Below, piece by piece: positions 9,868 through 18,107 of a DNA stretch of 64,000 nucleotides. Source of the stretch: Bog-473 sp963809825 (GTDB lineage: Bacteria > Actinomycetota > Acidimicrobiia > Acidimicrobiales > RAAP-2); contig CAWELJ010000013.1 in the NCBI GenBank assembly GCA_963809825.1, forward strand, positions 1-64,000, given 5' to 3'. Position 1 is the stretch's first letter; each line of letters begins with the position of its first letter. The notes beneath the pieces were generated by a model. It was not told where the DNA came from. It ran no database searches and saw only the letters and a program-made list of their open reading frames with translations. Made by a program: the position numbers and the translations under genes.

Positions 9868-9935
9868 GAGAACTCCTTGTCACACCCGGTCCGCACCGAC
9901 GGCGTCCCGCCCCACGGCTGGACCACATGGGCCAT
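9864..9935 (-). CDS. Possible 23-aa upstream peptide
   Basis: ATG at 9935, encoding MAHVVQPWGG then TPSVRTGCDKEFS and TGA. Its stop overlaps the GTG of the 68-aa gene (GTGA), and its last codons contain that gene's AAGGAG site, the layout of translational coupling. A TACACT box (rev, 9951-9956) lies 15 nt before the ATG. It could be chance. Confidence 0.25.
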   Translation of the reverse strand: MAHVVQPWGGTPSVRTGCDKEFS

Positions 9936-9990
9936 GTCGGCCGCCGCGCCAGTGTAGTGGCTGTGGGCCCTCGGTCCCCCCTGGCCCAGG

Positions 9991-10367
9991 TCAGCGGCCC
10001 AAAGCTCCGGTGGCGCTCTGCCAGTCCTCGTACCCCCGGATGTCGTGGACGCCATCGGGTCCGACCCGCATCACTTGCCAGCGCTCCACCCCGTCCTCGA
10101 GCCGCAGGTGGATCACGAGGGCGTCGCCGTGCACCTCGACGTCGACGACGCTGGCCCGCCGCCCCTCGCCCGGCCCTTGGCGTACCACCGCAACACCTGG
10201 CTGCGGTTGCGGCACGGCGGCGTGGGATCGCCCGGCCGCCCCCACTGCACGTCCGGGCTGAGGAGTGCCGCGAACTCGTCGGGGTCGGCCGTCTCGAGAG
10301 CCCGCCTGACCCGGTCGGCGATGGCCGCCGCTGTGAGGGGCTGGTCGGGGTCGAGGTGTTCGCTCAT
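9991..10367 (-). pseudogene. SnoaL/NTF2-like protein, one frameshift
   Basis: ATG at 10367 with GGAG 6 nt upstream; MSEHLDPDQPLTAAAIADRV opens the protein. The first frame reads ALLSPDVQWGRPGDPTPPCR and QVLRWYAKGRARG. The continuation (RRASVVDVEVHGDALVIHLR to QSATGALGR) lies in another frame. The switch falls in a GC-rich run near 10160-10175. Repaired, it is about 125 aa with the short alpha+beta cone-fold pattern of SnoaL-like proteins (ligand binding or small hydrolase/isomerase). A homopolymer-type sequencing error is quite possible. Confidence 0.55.
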
Positions 10368-10387
10368 CTCACGCTCCATTCAACATC

Positions 10388-10393
10388 TACGCT
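10388..10393 (+). promoter_or_regulatory. -10 box TACGCT, leaderless start
   Basis: TACGCT, 7 nt, then the GTG start at 10401; no ribosome site. Confidence 0.5.
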
Positions 10394-10400
10394 GACCACC

Positions 10401-10634
10401 GTGTCCGATTTCGACCCCCAGGCAATGGTGGTCCGCTTCCGGGAGCGGGCCGAGGCGGTGCGGTCCAGGGGCATCCCGCCGATCGAGGGTCCCGAGCGGG
10501 CGCGCTTCCGCGAGCAGGCCCAGCGGGACTTCACGGACTACGCCATGATCGGCGACGCCGAGGCGGAACTGGTCGACGGGATCCTGACCTTGCGCATCGA
10601 CCTGCGGCCACCTGACCGACGGGGCGACGGCTGA
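10401..10634 (+). CDS. Small conserved hypothetical protein (77 aa)
   Basis: GTG at 10401, chosen because a TANNNT box sits 7 nt upstream. The protein is charged and mostly helical (VVRFRERAEAVRSRGIPP, GPERARFREQAQRDFTDYAM) and ends in a short beta-like stretch (AELVDGILTLRIDLRPPD). It resembles small actinobacterial proteins of unknown role. Divergent from the SnoaL-like gene; the two starts are 33 bp apart and share the intergenic region. Confidence 0.55.
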   Translation: MSDFDPQAMVVRFRERAEAVRSRGIPPIEGPERARFREQAQRDFTDYAMIGDAEAELVDGILTLRIDLRPPDRRGDG

Positions 10635-10653
10635 CGGAGGTGGCCGGCCCGGC

Positions 10654-11208
10654 TCAGCCGCCGTAGTGCATGCGGGTGTCCTCCATGCGCAGCACCTCCG
10701 AGGGCTCACCCCAGACCTCGATGACCTCCCCGATGCACAGCGTGTGGCTCCCGAGCTCCTCGGCGGCCCTGAGCCTGCAGGCGAGGTAGCCCGCGGCCGA
10801 CCGGAGCACGGGCAACCGGTCGGGTCCGGCCTCCGTGACGGGGTGGCCCGCCATGGCGAGGACGGTCCCGTCAGGGTCACGCTCGACCTCGGTCACCGGC
10901 TTCACGAAGCGCCGCACCACGTCGCGGTCGGTCCGGTCGAGCAGCGAGAGGGCGAACGAGCCGCCCGCCGTGACGAGCCGTGCGGTCACCGAGTCCCGCT
11001 CGAGCGCCACCGCGACCAGCTTGGGTTCGATGCAGACCTGCACGACGAGATTGGCCGTCATCAGGTTCACCTCGTCGCCGGCCCGGCTGCCCACCAGGTA
11101 GAGGCCGGTCGGCAGCGCCCACAGCACCCGGCGCCGGTGGCGGTCGAGCTCCTCGTCGGCCGGGGTGGCCCCGGCGGCGCCGTCTGGTGGAGTGCCGGCG
11201 GCGCTCAT
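10654..11208 (-). CDS. Flavin reductase domain protein
   Basis: 184 aa from ATG 11208; this start overlaps the lipoprotein stop (ATGA). The body matches the FMN-binding split-barrel flavin reductase family: ALPTGLYLVGSRAGDEVNLM, TANLVVQVCIEPKLVAVAL, GSFALSLLDRTDRDVVRRF, and C-terminal ELGSHTLCIGEVIEV. Members reduce FMN or FAD with NAD(P)H for a partner oxygenase, or act as flavoredoxins. Cytosolic, no signal. The Asn in the NLMTAN segment is the usual flavin-phosphate contact region. Last gene of the tyrS-lipoprotein-reductase run; partner oxygenase not visible here. Confidence 0.75.
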   Translation of the reverse strand: MSAAGTPPDGAAGATPADEELDRHRRRVLWALPTGLYLVGSRAGDEVNLMTANLVVQVCIEPKLVAVALERDSVTARLVTAGGSFALSLLDRTDRDVVRRFVKPVTEVERDPDGTVLAMAGHPVTEAGPDRLPVLRSAAGYLACRLRAAEELGSHTLCIGEVIEVWGEPSEVLRMEDTRMHYGG

Positions 11209-11711
11209 CCGAAGATCCCCCCCGACGAATTGTCCGTGGTCGTCGTCGTCGGGACCGCTTTGCCGTCGATCGCCCGGATGCGCTGCAGCGCCTGGACGTA
11301 CAGCGCCTCGGCCTTGATCCCTTCGCGCCGGGACTTGGCCAGGAGCGTCGGGTCGGTGGCGCCGGCGTTGTAGCAGTCGTTGGCGGACGACTGCTCGATC
11401 GTGTAGGCGTCGTTGAGCAGTCGGTTGACGTCGGGGTCCGGTGACGGCAGCTCGGCGTAGGCCATCTGCGCGTCGTTGAGGAGGGTCCCGCAGGCTGCGT
11501 GCACGGCGCCCGTGCCGTTGGCGACGTCCTCGGAGACCCGAGCGTTGTCGGCGATCAGGGTCCCGATCTGGGCGCCGAAGCCGGTCCCGCTCACCCAGGA
11601 CGACATCCTCTGGGCCGGGGTGCCACGCTGGTCGGCCCCGGCGCACGACGTCAGGGTCAGGGCGCAGCCGAGCAGCACGACGGAGGAGGCGGCCCGGAGC
11701 CGGCGCCTCAT
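11205..11711 (-). CDS. Lipoprotein of unknown function
   Basis: 168 aa. The N-terminus is a type II signal peptide: MRRRLRAASSV, hydrophobic VLLGCALTL, lipobox LTSC with the acylated Cys near residue 24. The mature part is helical with one Cys pair (HAACGTLL and NDCYNAG) that may form a disulfide, followed by a short Thr-rich tail (PTTTTTDNSSGG). It overlaps the tyrS stop (ATGA) upstream and the flavin reductase start downstream, so the three genes are probably co-transcribed. Expected on the outer face of the membrane. Confidence 0.65.
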   Translation of the reverse strand: MRRRLRAASSVVLLGCALTLTSCAGADQRGTPAQRMSSWVSGTGFGAQIGTLIADNARVSEDVANGTGAVHAACGTLLNDAQMAYAELPSPDPDVNRLLNDAYTIEQSSANDCYNAGATDPTLLAKSRREGIKAEALYVQALQRIRAIDGKAVPTTTTTDNSSGGIFG

Positions 11712-12979
11712 GTGGCCCGGACGATGTGGACGTCCCGGCGCCCCTTGCGCAGCACGACGTAGCGGTCGTGCAGGAGGTCGGCGGGGCCCAGGGTCCGGGT
11801 GGCGTCGCTCTGGCGCACGTTGTTGACGTAGACACCGCCCTGGTCGAGGGTGCGCTTCGCCTCCTTCTTCGAGTTGGCCAGACCGGTGCGTTCCAAGATG
11901 TCGACGATCGTGAGGCCGTCGAGCAGCTCGCCCCTCGGGACCTCCGTCGTCGGGGCGTCCCGGGTCACCGCCAGCAACATCTCCTCGCTGAGGGCGGCTA
12001 TCTCCTCGCCGAAGAGCGCTCCCGAGGCCTCCTCGCACTTGGCAACCTCCGCTCCGCCGTGCACGAGCCCGACGACGGAACGGGCGAGCGCTCTCTGCGC
12101 GGCACGTCGCTCCGGGTGCTGCGCGGTCTCGGCATCGAGCGTCCCGATCTCGTCGTGGTCGAGGAAGGTCAGGTAGCGGAGGAGTTGGCCGACCTGCTCG
12201 TCCGGCGTGTTCACGAAGAACTGGTACATGGCGAACGGGCTCGTCCGGGCGGGGTCGAGCCACACGGTGCCGGTCTCGCTCTTGCCGTACTTGGTGCCGT
12301 CAGGTTTCAGGATGAGCGGGGTGGTGAGGCCCCAGACCTCGTCGCCGCAGACCTTGCGGACGAGGTCGACGCCCACCGTGATATTGCCCCACTGGTCGCT
12401 GCCACCGATCTGGAGGTCGCAGCCGTGGTCGAGGTGGAGGCGTAGGAAGTCGTAGGCCTGCAGCAGCATGTAGCTGAACTCGGTGTACGAGATCCCCTGA
12501 TCGGGCCGCTCGAAGCGCGACCGCACCGACTCCTTGGCGACCATCTGGTTGACGGTGAAGTGCTTCCCGACGTCGCGCAGGAACTCGAGGACGGACATGG
12601 TGCCGAGCCAGTCGGCGTTGTTGAGGAGCAGGGCGCGGCTGTTCTGGAGGTCCAGGAACTGGCCGAGCTGGGGGCGGATGCTCTCGAGGTGGCCCTCGAT
12701 CGTCCCGAGGTCGAGCAGCGGGCGCTCGTCCTCCTTGCCGCCGGGGTCGCCGATCATGCCGGTGGCGCCGCCGCCGAGGGAGATCGGTCGGTGGCCGGCC
12801 TCTTGGAACCTTCGCAGCGTGCACAGCTGCAGGAGGTTCCCCACGTGGAGGCTGTCCGCCGACGGGTCGAACCCGGCGTAGACCGTGAGGCCGGGGTGGT
12901 CGAGCCGCTTGGGGAGCTCGGCGTCGGTCATCTGGTGGATCAGGCCGCGGAAGGCGAGGTCCTCAGACAGCGTGGGCAT
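11708..12979 (-). CDS. tyrS: Tyrosyl-tRNA synthetase
   Basis: 423 aa, the normal length for bacterial TyrRS. Class I signatures are present: HVGN at 45-48 (HIGH) and KYGKS at 230-234 (KMSKS). The tyrosine-site segments YAGFDPSADSLHVG, GSDQWGNITVG and the QAYDFLRL region are intact. The C-terminus carries an S4 RNA-binding domain (GLTIVDILERTGLANSKKEA, GGVYVNN). It charges tRNA-Tyr in the cytosol. ATG at 12979. The lipoprotein gene overlaps its stop. Divergent from the carotenoid oxygenase gene, 39 bp between starts. Confidence 0.95.
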   Translation of the reverse strand: MPTLSEDLAFRGLIHQMTDAELPKRLDHPGLTVYAGFDPSADSLHVGNLLQLCTLRRFQEAGHRPISLGGGATGMIGDPGGKEDERPLLDLGTIEGHLESIRPQLGQFLDLQNSRALLLNNADWLGTMSVLEFLRDVGKHFTVNQMVAKESVRSRFERPDQGISYTEFSYMLLQAYDFLRLHLDHGCDLQIGGSDQWGNITVGVDLVRKVCGDEVWGLTTPLILKPDGTKYGKSETGTVWLDPARTSPFAMYQFFVNTPDEQVGQLLRYLTFLDHDEIGTLDAETAQHPERRAAQRALARSVVGLVHGGAEVAKCEEASGALFGEEIAALSEEMLLAVTRDAPTTEVPRGELLDGLTIVDILERTGLANSKKEAKRTLDQGGVYVNNVRQSDATRTLGPADLLHDRYVVLRKGRRDVHIVRAT

Positions 12980-13002
12980 GACCCGACTTTGCCATACGCA
13001 GG

Positions 13003-13008
13003 TAGGTT
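13003..13008 (+). promoter_or_regulatory. -10 box TAGGTT
   Basis: TAGGTT, 10 nt, then the ATG at 13019. No ribosome site is visible, so a leaderless or very short-leader transcript is likely. Confidence 0.4.
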
Positions 13009-13018
13009 GATCGGCTGC

Positions 13019-14431
13019 ATGGTGATCGGGGTCTCCGACGAGCAGGCGCTGCCGATGGAGGGCACGCTGCCTCCGGACCTGCAGGGGATGCTGTTCCGGG
13101 TCGGGCCCGGGCGGGCCGGGGCCGGGCGGGGCGGTGGGGCCGGTGGGGCCGGTGGCGCCGGTGGGGATGAGGCAACGGGGAGGGAATCTCGTGGCGCGCT
13201 GCACGCGATCGAACTGCGTGACGGCAAGGCGGTCTCCTTCATGCGGTGTGACTCCGAGGCCGATGCCGGTGTCTTCTGGCACGCCGGCTCGGTGCTGGCG
13301 CTCCCCGAATCCGGCCTCCCGTCGCGCTATTCCCGGTTCCTCGAACCCGAGGACTTCGCCGGAGCGCTGGCAGTGCCGATTGCGTCGCACGTGCACCGGG
13401 TGGCGGCGGATGGCAGTCGGGTGCTCTTTGCAGTCGACGACGGCTTGGGGCGAGCGGAGACGAACGGCGAGCAGCCTGCGCAGGAGGGGATCTGGCTGCG
13501 GATCGGTGAGTGGGAGGCCACGGGTGCGTTGCGCAGCGCCCAGTCGGTCGAACTCGAGCGGGCGACATGGCAGCACGACATCGGGGTGACGGCGGATCAT
13601 GTCGTCTTCATCGAGTCGCCCACGACCCGGCTGACGCAAGCCGGGGAGAGCGCTGTCCCCTTCGGTTGGGTGCCGGGCGGCGAAGGGTGGGTGGGCGTCG
13701 TCCCCCGCGGCGGCGACGGCGACGACGACGGCGGCGGCGGCGGCGTGCGGTGGTTCCGTCTCGATCCCTGCTTGGTGACGCACGTGCTCGGGGCGGTCGA
13801 GGTTGATGCGGGGCGCGGTGTCAGCGCGCGCGGTGGTGGGGGTGGTGCTGCCGATGTCCCGATCGTCCTGTACGTCTGCCGCTATGCGGTACCCGAGGCG
13901 GGGCAACCGGTCGACCTGTCGGCTTCGGTGGTCGGACCGGACGGGATCGGCTTGTCGGCCATCGGTGGGAGCTTGGCTGTCCTGGAGCGCTGGCGGATCG
14001 TCGGCGACAGGGTGGAGCGGATGCAGCTCGACGAGCGTCACGTCGAATACCCACGAATCGATGCCCTCTGCGAGGGTGAGCTCTTCCGGTACGGCTACTG
14101 CGTCGAGATGACATGGGGTGACGCGAATGCGGGGGTCTCTCCGGACGGAATCCTCAAGTTCGACCTGGACCGGGACGAGGTCACGGCCTGGAACCCCGGT
14201 CCAGGGCGGCGGGCCAGTGAGCCGGTCTTCGTGCGCGCCGAGGACGGGGGAAGCGATGACGAGGGGTGGCTGCTGACCGTCGTCGACGACGCCAACGACG
14301 GCTCGAGCGCTCTGCACGTTCTCGATGCATCGTCCCTGGGGCGGGGTCGCCCCGAGGCGGTCATCCGCCTCCCAGAACGCCTACCGCTTCGCAGCCACGG
14401 CGAGTGGGTCCCGGCCGACCGCTATCGATAG
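13019..14431 (+). CDS. Carotenoid oxygenase (RPE65/CCD) family protein
   Basis: 470 aa. The N-terminus LPMEGTLPPDLQGMLFRVGP is the conserved opening of carotenoid cleavage dioxygenases. Candidate iron ligands are His in ASHVHRV (124/126), WQHD (186), LVTHVLG (255) and the C-terminal RSHGEWVP. A substrate-channel Glu segment is less clear. These enzymes cleave carotenoid or stilbene double bonds with O2 and Fe(II). Two low-complexity Gly/Asp-rich insertions (residues about 31-52 and 231-242) are unusual. The histidine surroundings are divergent, so the substrate is uncertain. No neighbouring carotenoid genes. Confidence 0.7.
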   Translation: MVIGVSDEQALPMEGTLPPDLQGMLFRVGPGRAGAGRGGGAGGAGGAGGDEATGRESRGALHAIELRDGKAVSFMRCDSEADAGVFWHAGSVLALPESGLPSRYSRFLEPEDFAGALAVPIASHVHRVAADGSRVLFAVDDGLGRAETNGEQPAQEGIWLRIGEWEATGALRSAQSVELERATWQHDIGVTADHVVFIESPTTRLTQAGESAVPFGWVPGGEGWVGVVPRGGDGDDDGGGGGVRWFRLDPCLVTHVLGAVEVDAGRGVSARGGGGGAADVPIVLYVCRYAVPEAGQPVDLSASVVGPDGIGLSAIGGSLAVLERWRIVGDRVERMQLDERHVEYPRIDALCEGELFRYGYCVEMTWGDANAGVSPDGILKFDLDRDEVTAWNPGPGRRASEPVFVRAEDGGSDDEGWLLTVVDDANDGSSALHVLDASSLGRGRPEAVIRLPERLPLRSHGEWVPADRYR

Positions 14432-14503
14432 CACCTGGTCTCGTCGGGTCGGGCGGGACCGAATGTCTCGCCCGGCGAGATCCCGCGACCGTTCCTGTTT
14501 CGC

Positions 14504-15682
14504 ATGGCACTTTCCACCCTCCGAGACGAACCCCGGCCCGACACCGTGTCCCGGCGGACCGAGAGCCTGGTGGCGAGCGTGTCCCAACACCATCGGGCCA
14601 TCTCCGCCCACCAGAGCCAGCTGCTGGCGGCGGTGGTCGAGCTCGACCGGCGCAAGGCGTGGCGGGTGGATGGGGCCACCTCCATGGTGGCCTGGCTCGT
14701 GCAGCGCTGCGGCGTCACGGCGACGACGGCCCGTGAGTGGGTGACGGCGGCGGCGAAGCTCCATCGACTGCCTAAGATCTCGGACGCGCTCTCGCAGGGA
14801 AAGCTCTCGTTCGACCAGGTCAAGCCACTCGTCGAGGTCGCCAAGCCCGAGACCGACGCCAGACTGGCCGAGCAGGCGACTCACTGGTCGGCGAAGCAGG
14901 TCCGCGAGCTCGCGATCGCAGCACGGGACCAGTCAGACCAGCAGGCGACCGGGTTCTACGCCCGCCGCTCCCTCCGCTTCGACGATCGGCGTCGCAGTTT
15001 CACGGGCGTGCTCCCCGAGGATCAGTACACGGTCGTGAAGAGCTCTCTCATCGCACGGGCTCGTCGTCGCCTGCGTGATCGCACCCCGTTCGACCAGCGG
15101 ATGGCGGATGCCCTCGTCGCGGTGTGCCGGAACGACGCCGAGGGCGGCGCCGGCGTCGGTCACTCGCAGCCCCGGGCCGGTGGTGCACACCGCAACCGGC
15201 CTACAGTCGTTGTCCACGCCGACTTGAGCTTCCTGGCCGGAGGCGGCGGCGGCGCCGAGCTCGACGTGCTCGGGCCGCTCTCGCGTGAGGTCGCTCGACG
15301 GCTGGCGTGCGACGCCAAGGTCCTGGTCTCCGCAGACGATGCGGGCGGGCAGAGTCTCAACCTCGGCCGAACACGGCGCGATCCGACCGACGCCCAACGG
15401 CTTGAGATCCGGCGGCGGGACAAGGGGTGCAGGTTCCCCGGCTGCACCCACACCGAGTTCACCGACGTGCACCACGTCCGCCACTGGGTCGACGGCGGCC
15501 CGACGGACATCGGCAACCTCGTCGAGCTCTGCGACCAGCATCACCGTTGTGTCCACGAGATGGGCTGGAAGATGTCCGGCGACGCCAACGTCGAACTGAC
15601 ATTCCGGAGCCCGACGGGGCGACGCTCCACCTCGACACCCTCGCCGACGTTCACGTCAGCGCGCGACGGACCTCCTCGTTGA
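14504..15682 (+). CDS. DUF222-HNH endonuclease domain protein
   Basis: 392 aa. The N-terminal two thirds match DUF222 (HHRAISAHQSQLLAAVVELD, ATSMVAWLVQRCGVTATTA, PLVEVAKPETDARLAEQA). The C-terminal HNH nuclease motif is complete: CRFPGCTHTEFTDVHHVRHW, then GNLVELCDQHHRCVHE. The type is abundant in actinobacteria, often in many copies, with unproven function (mobile-element or repair-associated nuclease). The tail is Ser/Thr-rich. Its 3' end overlaps convergent menD by 32 bp. Confidence 0.85.
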   Translation: MALSTLRDEPRPDTVSRRTESLVASVSQHHRAISAHQSQLLAAVVELDRRKAWRVDGATSMVAWLVQRCGVTATTAREWVTAAAKLHRLPKISDALSQGKLSFDQVKPLVEVAKPETDARLAEQATHWSAKQVRELAIAARDQSDQQATGFYARRSLRFDDRRRSFTGVLPEDQYTVVKSSLIARARRRLRDRTPFDQRMADALVAVCRNDAEGGAGVGHSQPRAGGAHRNRPTVVVHADLSFLAGGGGGAELDVLGPLSREVARRLACDAKVLVSADDAGGQSLNLGRTRRDPTDAQRLEIRRRDKGCRFPGCTHTEFTDVHHVRHWVDGGPTDIGNLVELCDQHHRCVHEMGWKMSGDANVELTFRSPTGRRSTSTPSPTFTSARDGPPR

Positions 15683-17321
15683 TTGCCTCGTGCAGGGCGA
15701 CGTTCTGCGACCGCCCCGGCACTATCACCCGGACGAGCGCAGGCCCAGGAGCCGCAAGGGCGGGCTCGAGCTGCGGCAGCGCGGTCACTTCGTGGACGGG
15801 CAATCCGAACCCGCGCGCGACCGCGCCCACGTCGCTGGTGGGCGGGGTACCGAAGAGCCGCTCGAACTGACCGGGGTCGATCGCCCCCGCCTGCGGTAGG
15901 AACGAGAAGATCCCTCCCCCGCCGTTGTCCACGACGACGAAGGTGCACGGGACGTCGGGAAGGTTGACGAGCCCCGAGACATCGTGGAGGAACGCCAGAT
16001 CACCCAACAGCGCCACGGTGCGACACCCCGGTTCCGATGAGGCGGCGACGCCCAACGCCGTCGACACGACCCCGTCGATCCCGTTGACACCTCGATTGGC
16101 GAGCACCCGGGGTGGGCTCGTCTGCGCCGGCGCGAACCACTCGAGGTCACGCATGGGCATCGACGCCGACACGACCAGCGTCGCATCGGACTCCGCGGCG
16201 TAGCGGTGCACGGCTCGGGCGACCTGGGGCTCGTTGAGGTCGCTCCCGAGTACAGCCGTGATGGCGGCCTGGGCCCGCTCCTCCCACAGCTGCCACGACC
16301 CGAGCCATTCCGGGTCGCAGGGTGACGCAGACTCCAAGGCTGCGGTCAGCCAGGCCTCGGCGGGGCAGAAACTGAACTCCGTCGCCGCCCGCTGCGGGTC
16401 CGCCCACTGCCGCCAGGGGTCGACGGCGACGACCCTGGCCCCGGCGGCGGCCGCTTCAGAGACGTACTCGCTCAGTGCCTTCGAGAGCCACGGCGTACCG
16501 ATCACCACGACGGTCTCCGGAAGCGGTGGGTGTGTGCGGACGATGGAGTCGGCGGCGGCGATGGTCCCCACGAACCGGCTCCTCGACCTCGGGTCGGCCA
16601 TCACGGGCCAACGAAGACCCTCGGCGAGCGCCCGCACCCGGTCGGGTTGCGGTGGCTCGGGGGTGAGCCCGCCGACCACGATGATCCCCCGGCCGCCGAG
16701 CGGCTCGCCCGTCTCGATGGCCGCCGCCGCGGCGCCGGGGACGACGATCCTCGGACCGGGACGCCCCGGCAGAACGCCGGCCGTCCCGGTCAGCGGCTCG
16801 CGAAAGGCCAGGTTGAGGTGGACCGGTCCCGGGCCCTTCGGCCCGTCGGTCGACTCGGTGAAGGCCCGGACGGCCAACGGCCTCCAGGTCCCCTCCTGGC
16901 CGGTGGAGGGGACGCCCGGGGCGGTGGCCCACCGCACGGTTCCTGCGTAGAGGCCGTCCTGGTCGATGGTCTGGGGTGCCCCGGTGCCGTGCAACTCGGG
17001 GGGTCGATCGGCGGTGCAGACGATGAGCGGCACTCGGGCGTGGTGCGCCTCGACGACCGCGGGATGGAGCTCCACCGCCGCCGTCCCGCTCGTCACGCAG
17101 ATGATGGGTGGCCTTCCCGTCGCCATCGCCAGGCCGAGGGCGAAGAAGGCGGCGCTGCGCTCGTCGAGGCGGACGTGGGTCCGGAGACGCTCCGCCAGGG
17201 CCACCGCCAGCGGCGTCGACCGCGAGCCGGGACAGATCACCGCGTCGGTGACCCCGAGCCCCACCCACTCGTCCACCAGGGTCGCGCTGAAGGTGGCCTG
17301 TACGCTCACCCGGCGTGCCAC
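15651..17321 (-). CDS. menD: SEPHCHC synthase (menaquinone biosynthesis)
   Basis: 556 aa from GTG 17321 (a second GTG at 17309 is possible). ThDP-dependent enzyme joining isochorismate and 2-oxoglutarate. Visible elements: ICPGSRSTPLAVALAE and LDERSAAFFALGLA at the N-terminus, VTSGTAAVELHPAVVEAH, the pyrimidine-side Glu region, and the C-terminal diphosphate-binding stretch ALLGDLAFLHD...VVDNGGGGIFSF. Length is normal. The start overlaps the divergent menH start by 7 bp, so the two genes share 5' sequence. menD must be read from a promoter inside menH or from overlapping signals that I could not identify. Confidence 0.93.
   Translation of the reverse strand: MARRVSVQATFSATLVDEWVGLGVTDAVICPGSRSTPLAVALAERLRTHVRLDERSAAFFALGLAMATGRPPIICVTSGTAAVELHPAVVEAHHARVPLIVCTADRPPELHGTGAPQTIDQDGLYAGTVRWATAPGVPSTGQEGTWRPLAVRAFTESTDGPKGPGPVHLNLAFREPLTGTAGVLPGRPGPRIVVPGAAAAAIETGEPLGGRGIIVVGGLTPEPPQPDRVRALAEGLRWPVMADPRSRSRFVGTIAAADSIVRTHPPLPETVVVIGTPWLSKALSEYVSEAAAAGARVVAVDPWRQWADPQRAATEFSFCPAEAWLTAALESASPCDPEWLGSWQLWEERAQAAITAVLGSDLNEPQVARAVHRYAAESDATLVVSASMPMRDLEWFAPAQTSPPRVLANRGVNGIDGVVSTALGVAASSEPGCRTVALLGDLAFLHDVSGLVNLPDVPCTFVVVDNGGGGIFSFLPQAGAIDPGQFERLFGTPPTSDVGAVARGFGLPVHEVTALPQLEPALAAPGPALVRVIVPGRSQNVALHEAINEEVRRALT
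17301..17306 (+). promoter_or_regulatory. -10 box TACGCT for menH
   Basis: TACGCT lies inside the menD 5' coding region, 8 nt before the menH GTG at 17315. It suggests a leaderless menH transcript. Confidence 0.5.
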
Positions 17322-18100
17322 TCCATGTCGAGGTGCGCGGGTCGGGTCCGCCCCTCGTCGTGCTCCACGGCTTCACCCAGACCGGCCGGCTCTTCGGACG
17401 CTTCGGCGACCACCTGAGCGACTCGCGCACGCTGGTGGCGGTGGACCTGCCCGGCCACGGAGGATCCGACGCCGTGCGGGCCGACCTTCCCGAGACCGCG
17501 GAACTCGTCTCGCAGTCCGTCCGCAGCCACGTCGGCCCGGGCCCGTGCGACCTGCTCGGCTACTCGCTCGGCGCACGGGTTGCCCTTCATGTGGTGACGG
17601 CCACCGATCTGGAGGTGCACCGGACCGTCCTCATCGGCGCCACCGGCGGCATGGAGGACCCGACCGAACGCCAACGCCGGCGCCAGTCCGACGAGGCCCT
17701 GGCCGACGAGCTCGAGGCGTCCGGTGACGTCGAGGGATTCCTTGACACCTGGCTGGGCGGACCGATGTTCGCTCGGCTGTCCGCCCTGGGGGCCGACGGC
17801 CGTGCCGAGCGGGGCCGCAACACAGCGACGGGCCTGGCCTCGAGCCTGCGCCTGTGCGGAACCGGCACCCAGGAGCCGCTCTGGGAGCGCTTTCCGACCC
17901 TCGGCGGCGCGGTCCTGGCGATGGCGGGAACAGACGACTTCCGCTTCGCGGCGCATGCGCTGAGGATCGCACGTCTCGCACCGCAGGCCGTGGCCTCCCT
18001 CGTGCCTGGTGGCGGACACGCCGTCCATCTGTCGCAACCCGAACAGGCGTGGCGGATCGTGGATCACTGGCTCGGCTCGGCGGAGCCCGCAGTCATATGA
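17315..18100 (+). CDS. menH: Alpha/beta hydrolase, probable SHCHC synthase
   Basis: 261 aa from GTG 17315. Classic alpha/beta-hydrolase pattern: LHGFTQTG oxyanion region, DLPGHGGSDAV, nucleophile elbow GYSLGARVA (Ser), Asp in GTDDFRF, and catalytic His in GGGHAVHLSQP. MenH removes pyruvate from SEPHCHC to give SHCHC. The MenH reading rests on the family signature and the head-to-head position with menD. It ends 7 bp before the convergent menA stop. The GTG start fits the upstream TANNNT box. Confidence 0.82.
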   Translation: MPLHVEVRGSGPPLVVLHGFTQTGRLFGRFGDHLSDSRTLVAVDLPGHGGSDAVRADLPETAELVSQSVRSHVGPGPCDLLGYSLGARVALHVVTATDLEVHRTVLIGATGGMEDPTERQRRRQSDEALADELEASGDVEGFLDTWLGGPMFARLSALGADGRAERGRNTATGLASSLRLCGTGTQEPLWERFPTLGGAVLAMAGTDDFRFAAHALRIARLAPQAVASLVPGGGHAVHLSQPEQAWRIVDHWLGSAEPAVI

Positions 18101-18107
18101 CGCGCAC

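Noticed and set aside
13110..13175. Gly-rich tandem sequence as a mobile or regulatory repeat
   Set aside because: It is an in-frame low-complexity insertion within the carotenoid-oxygenase-like gene; no exact repeat unit spreads elsewhere.
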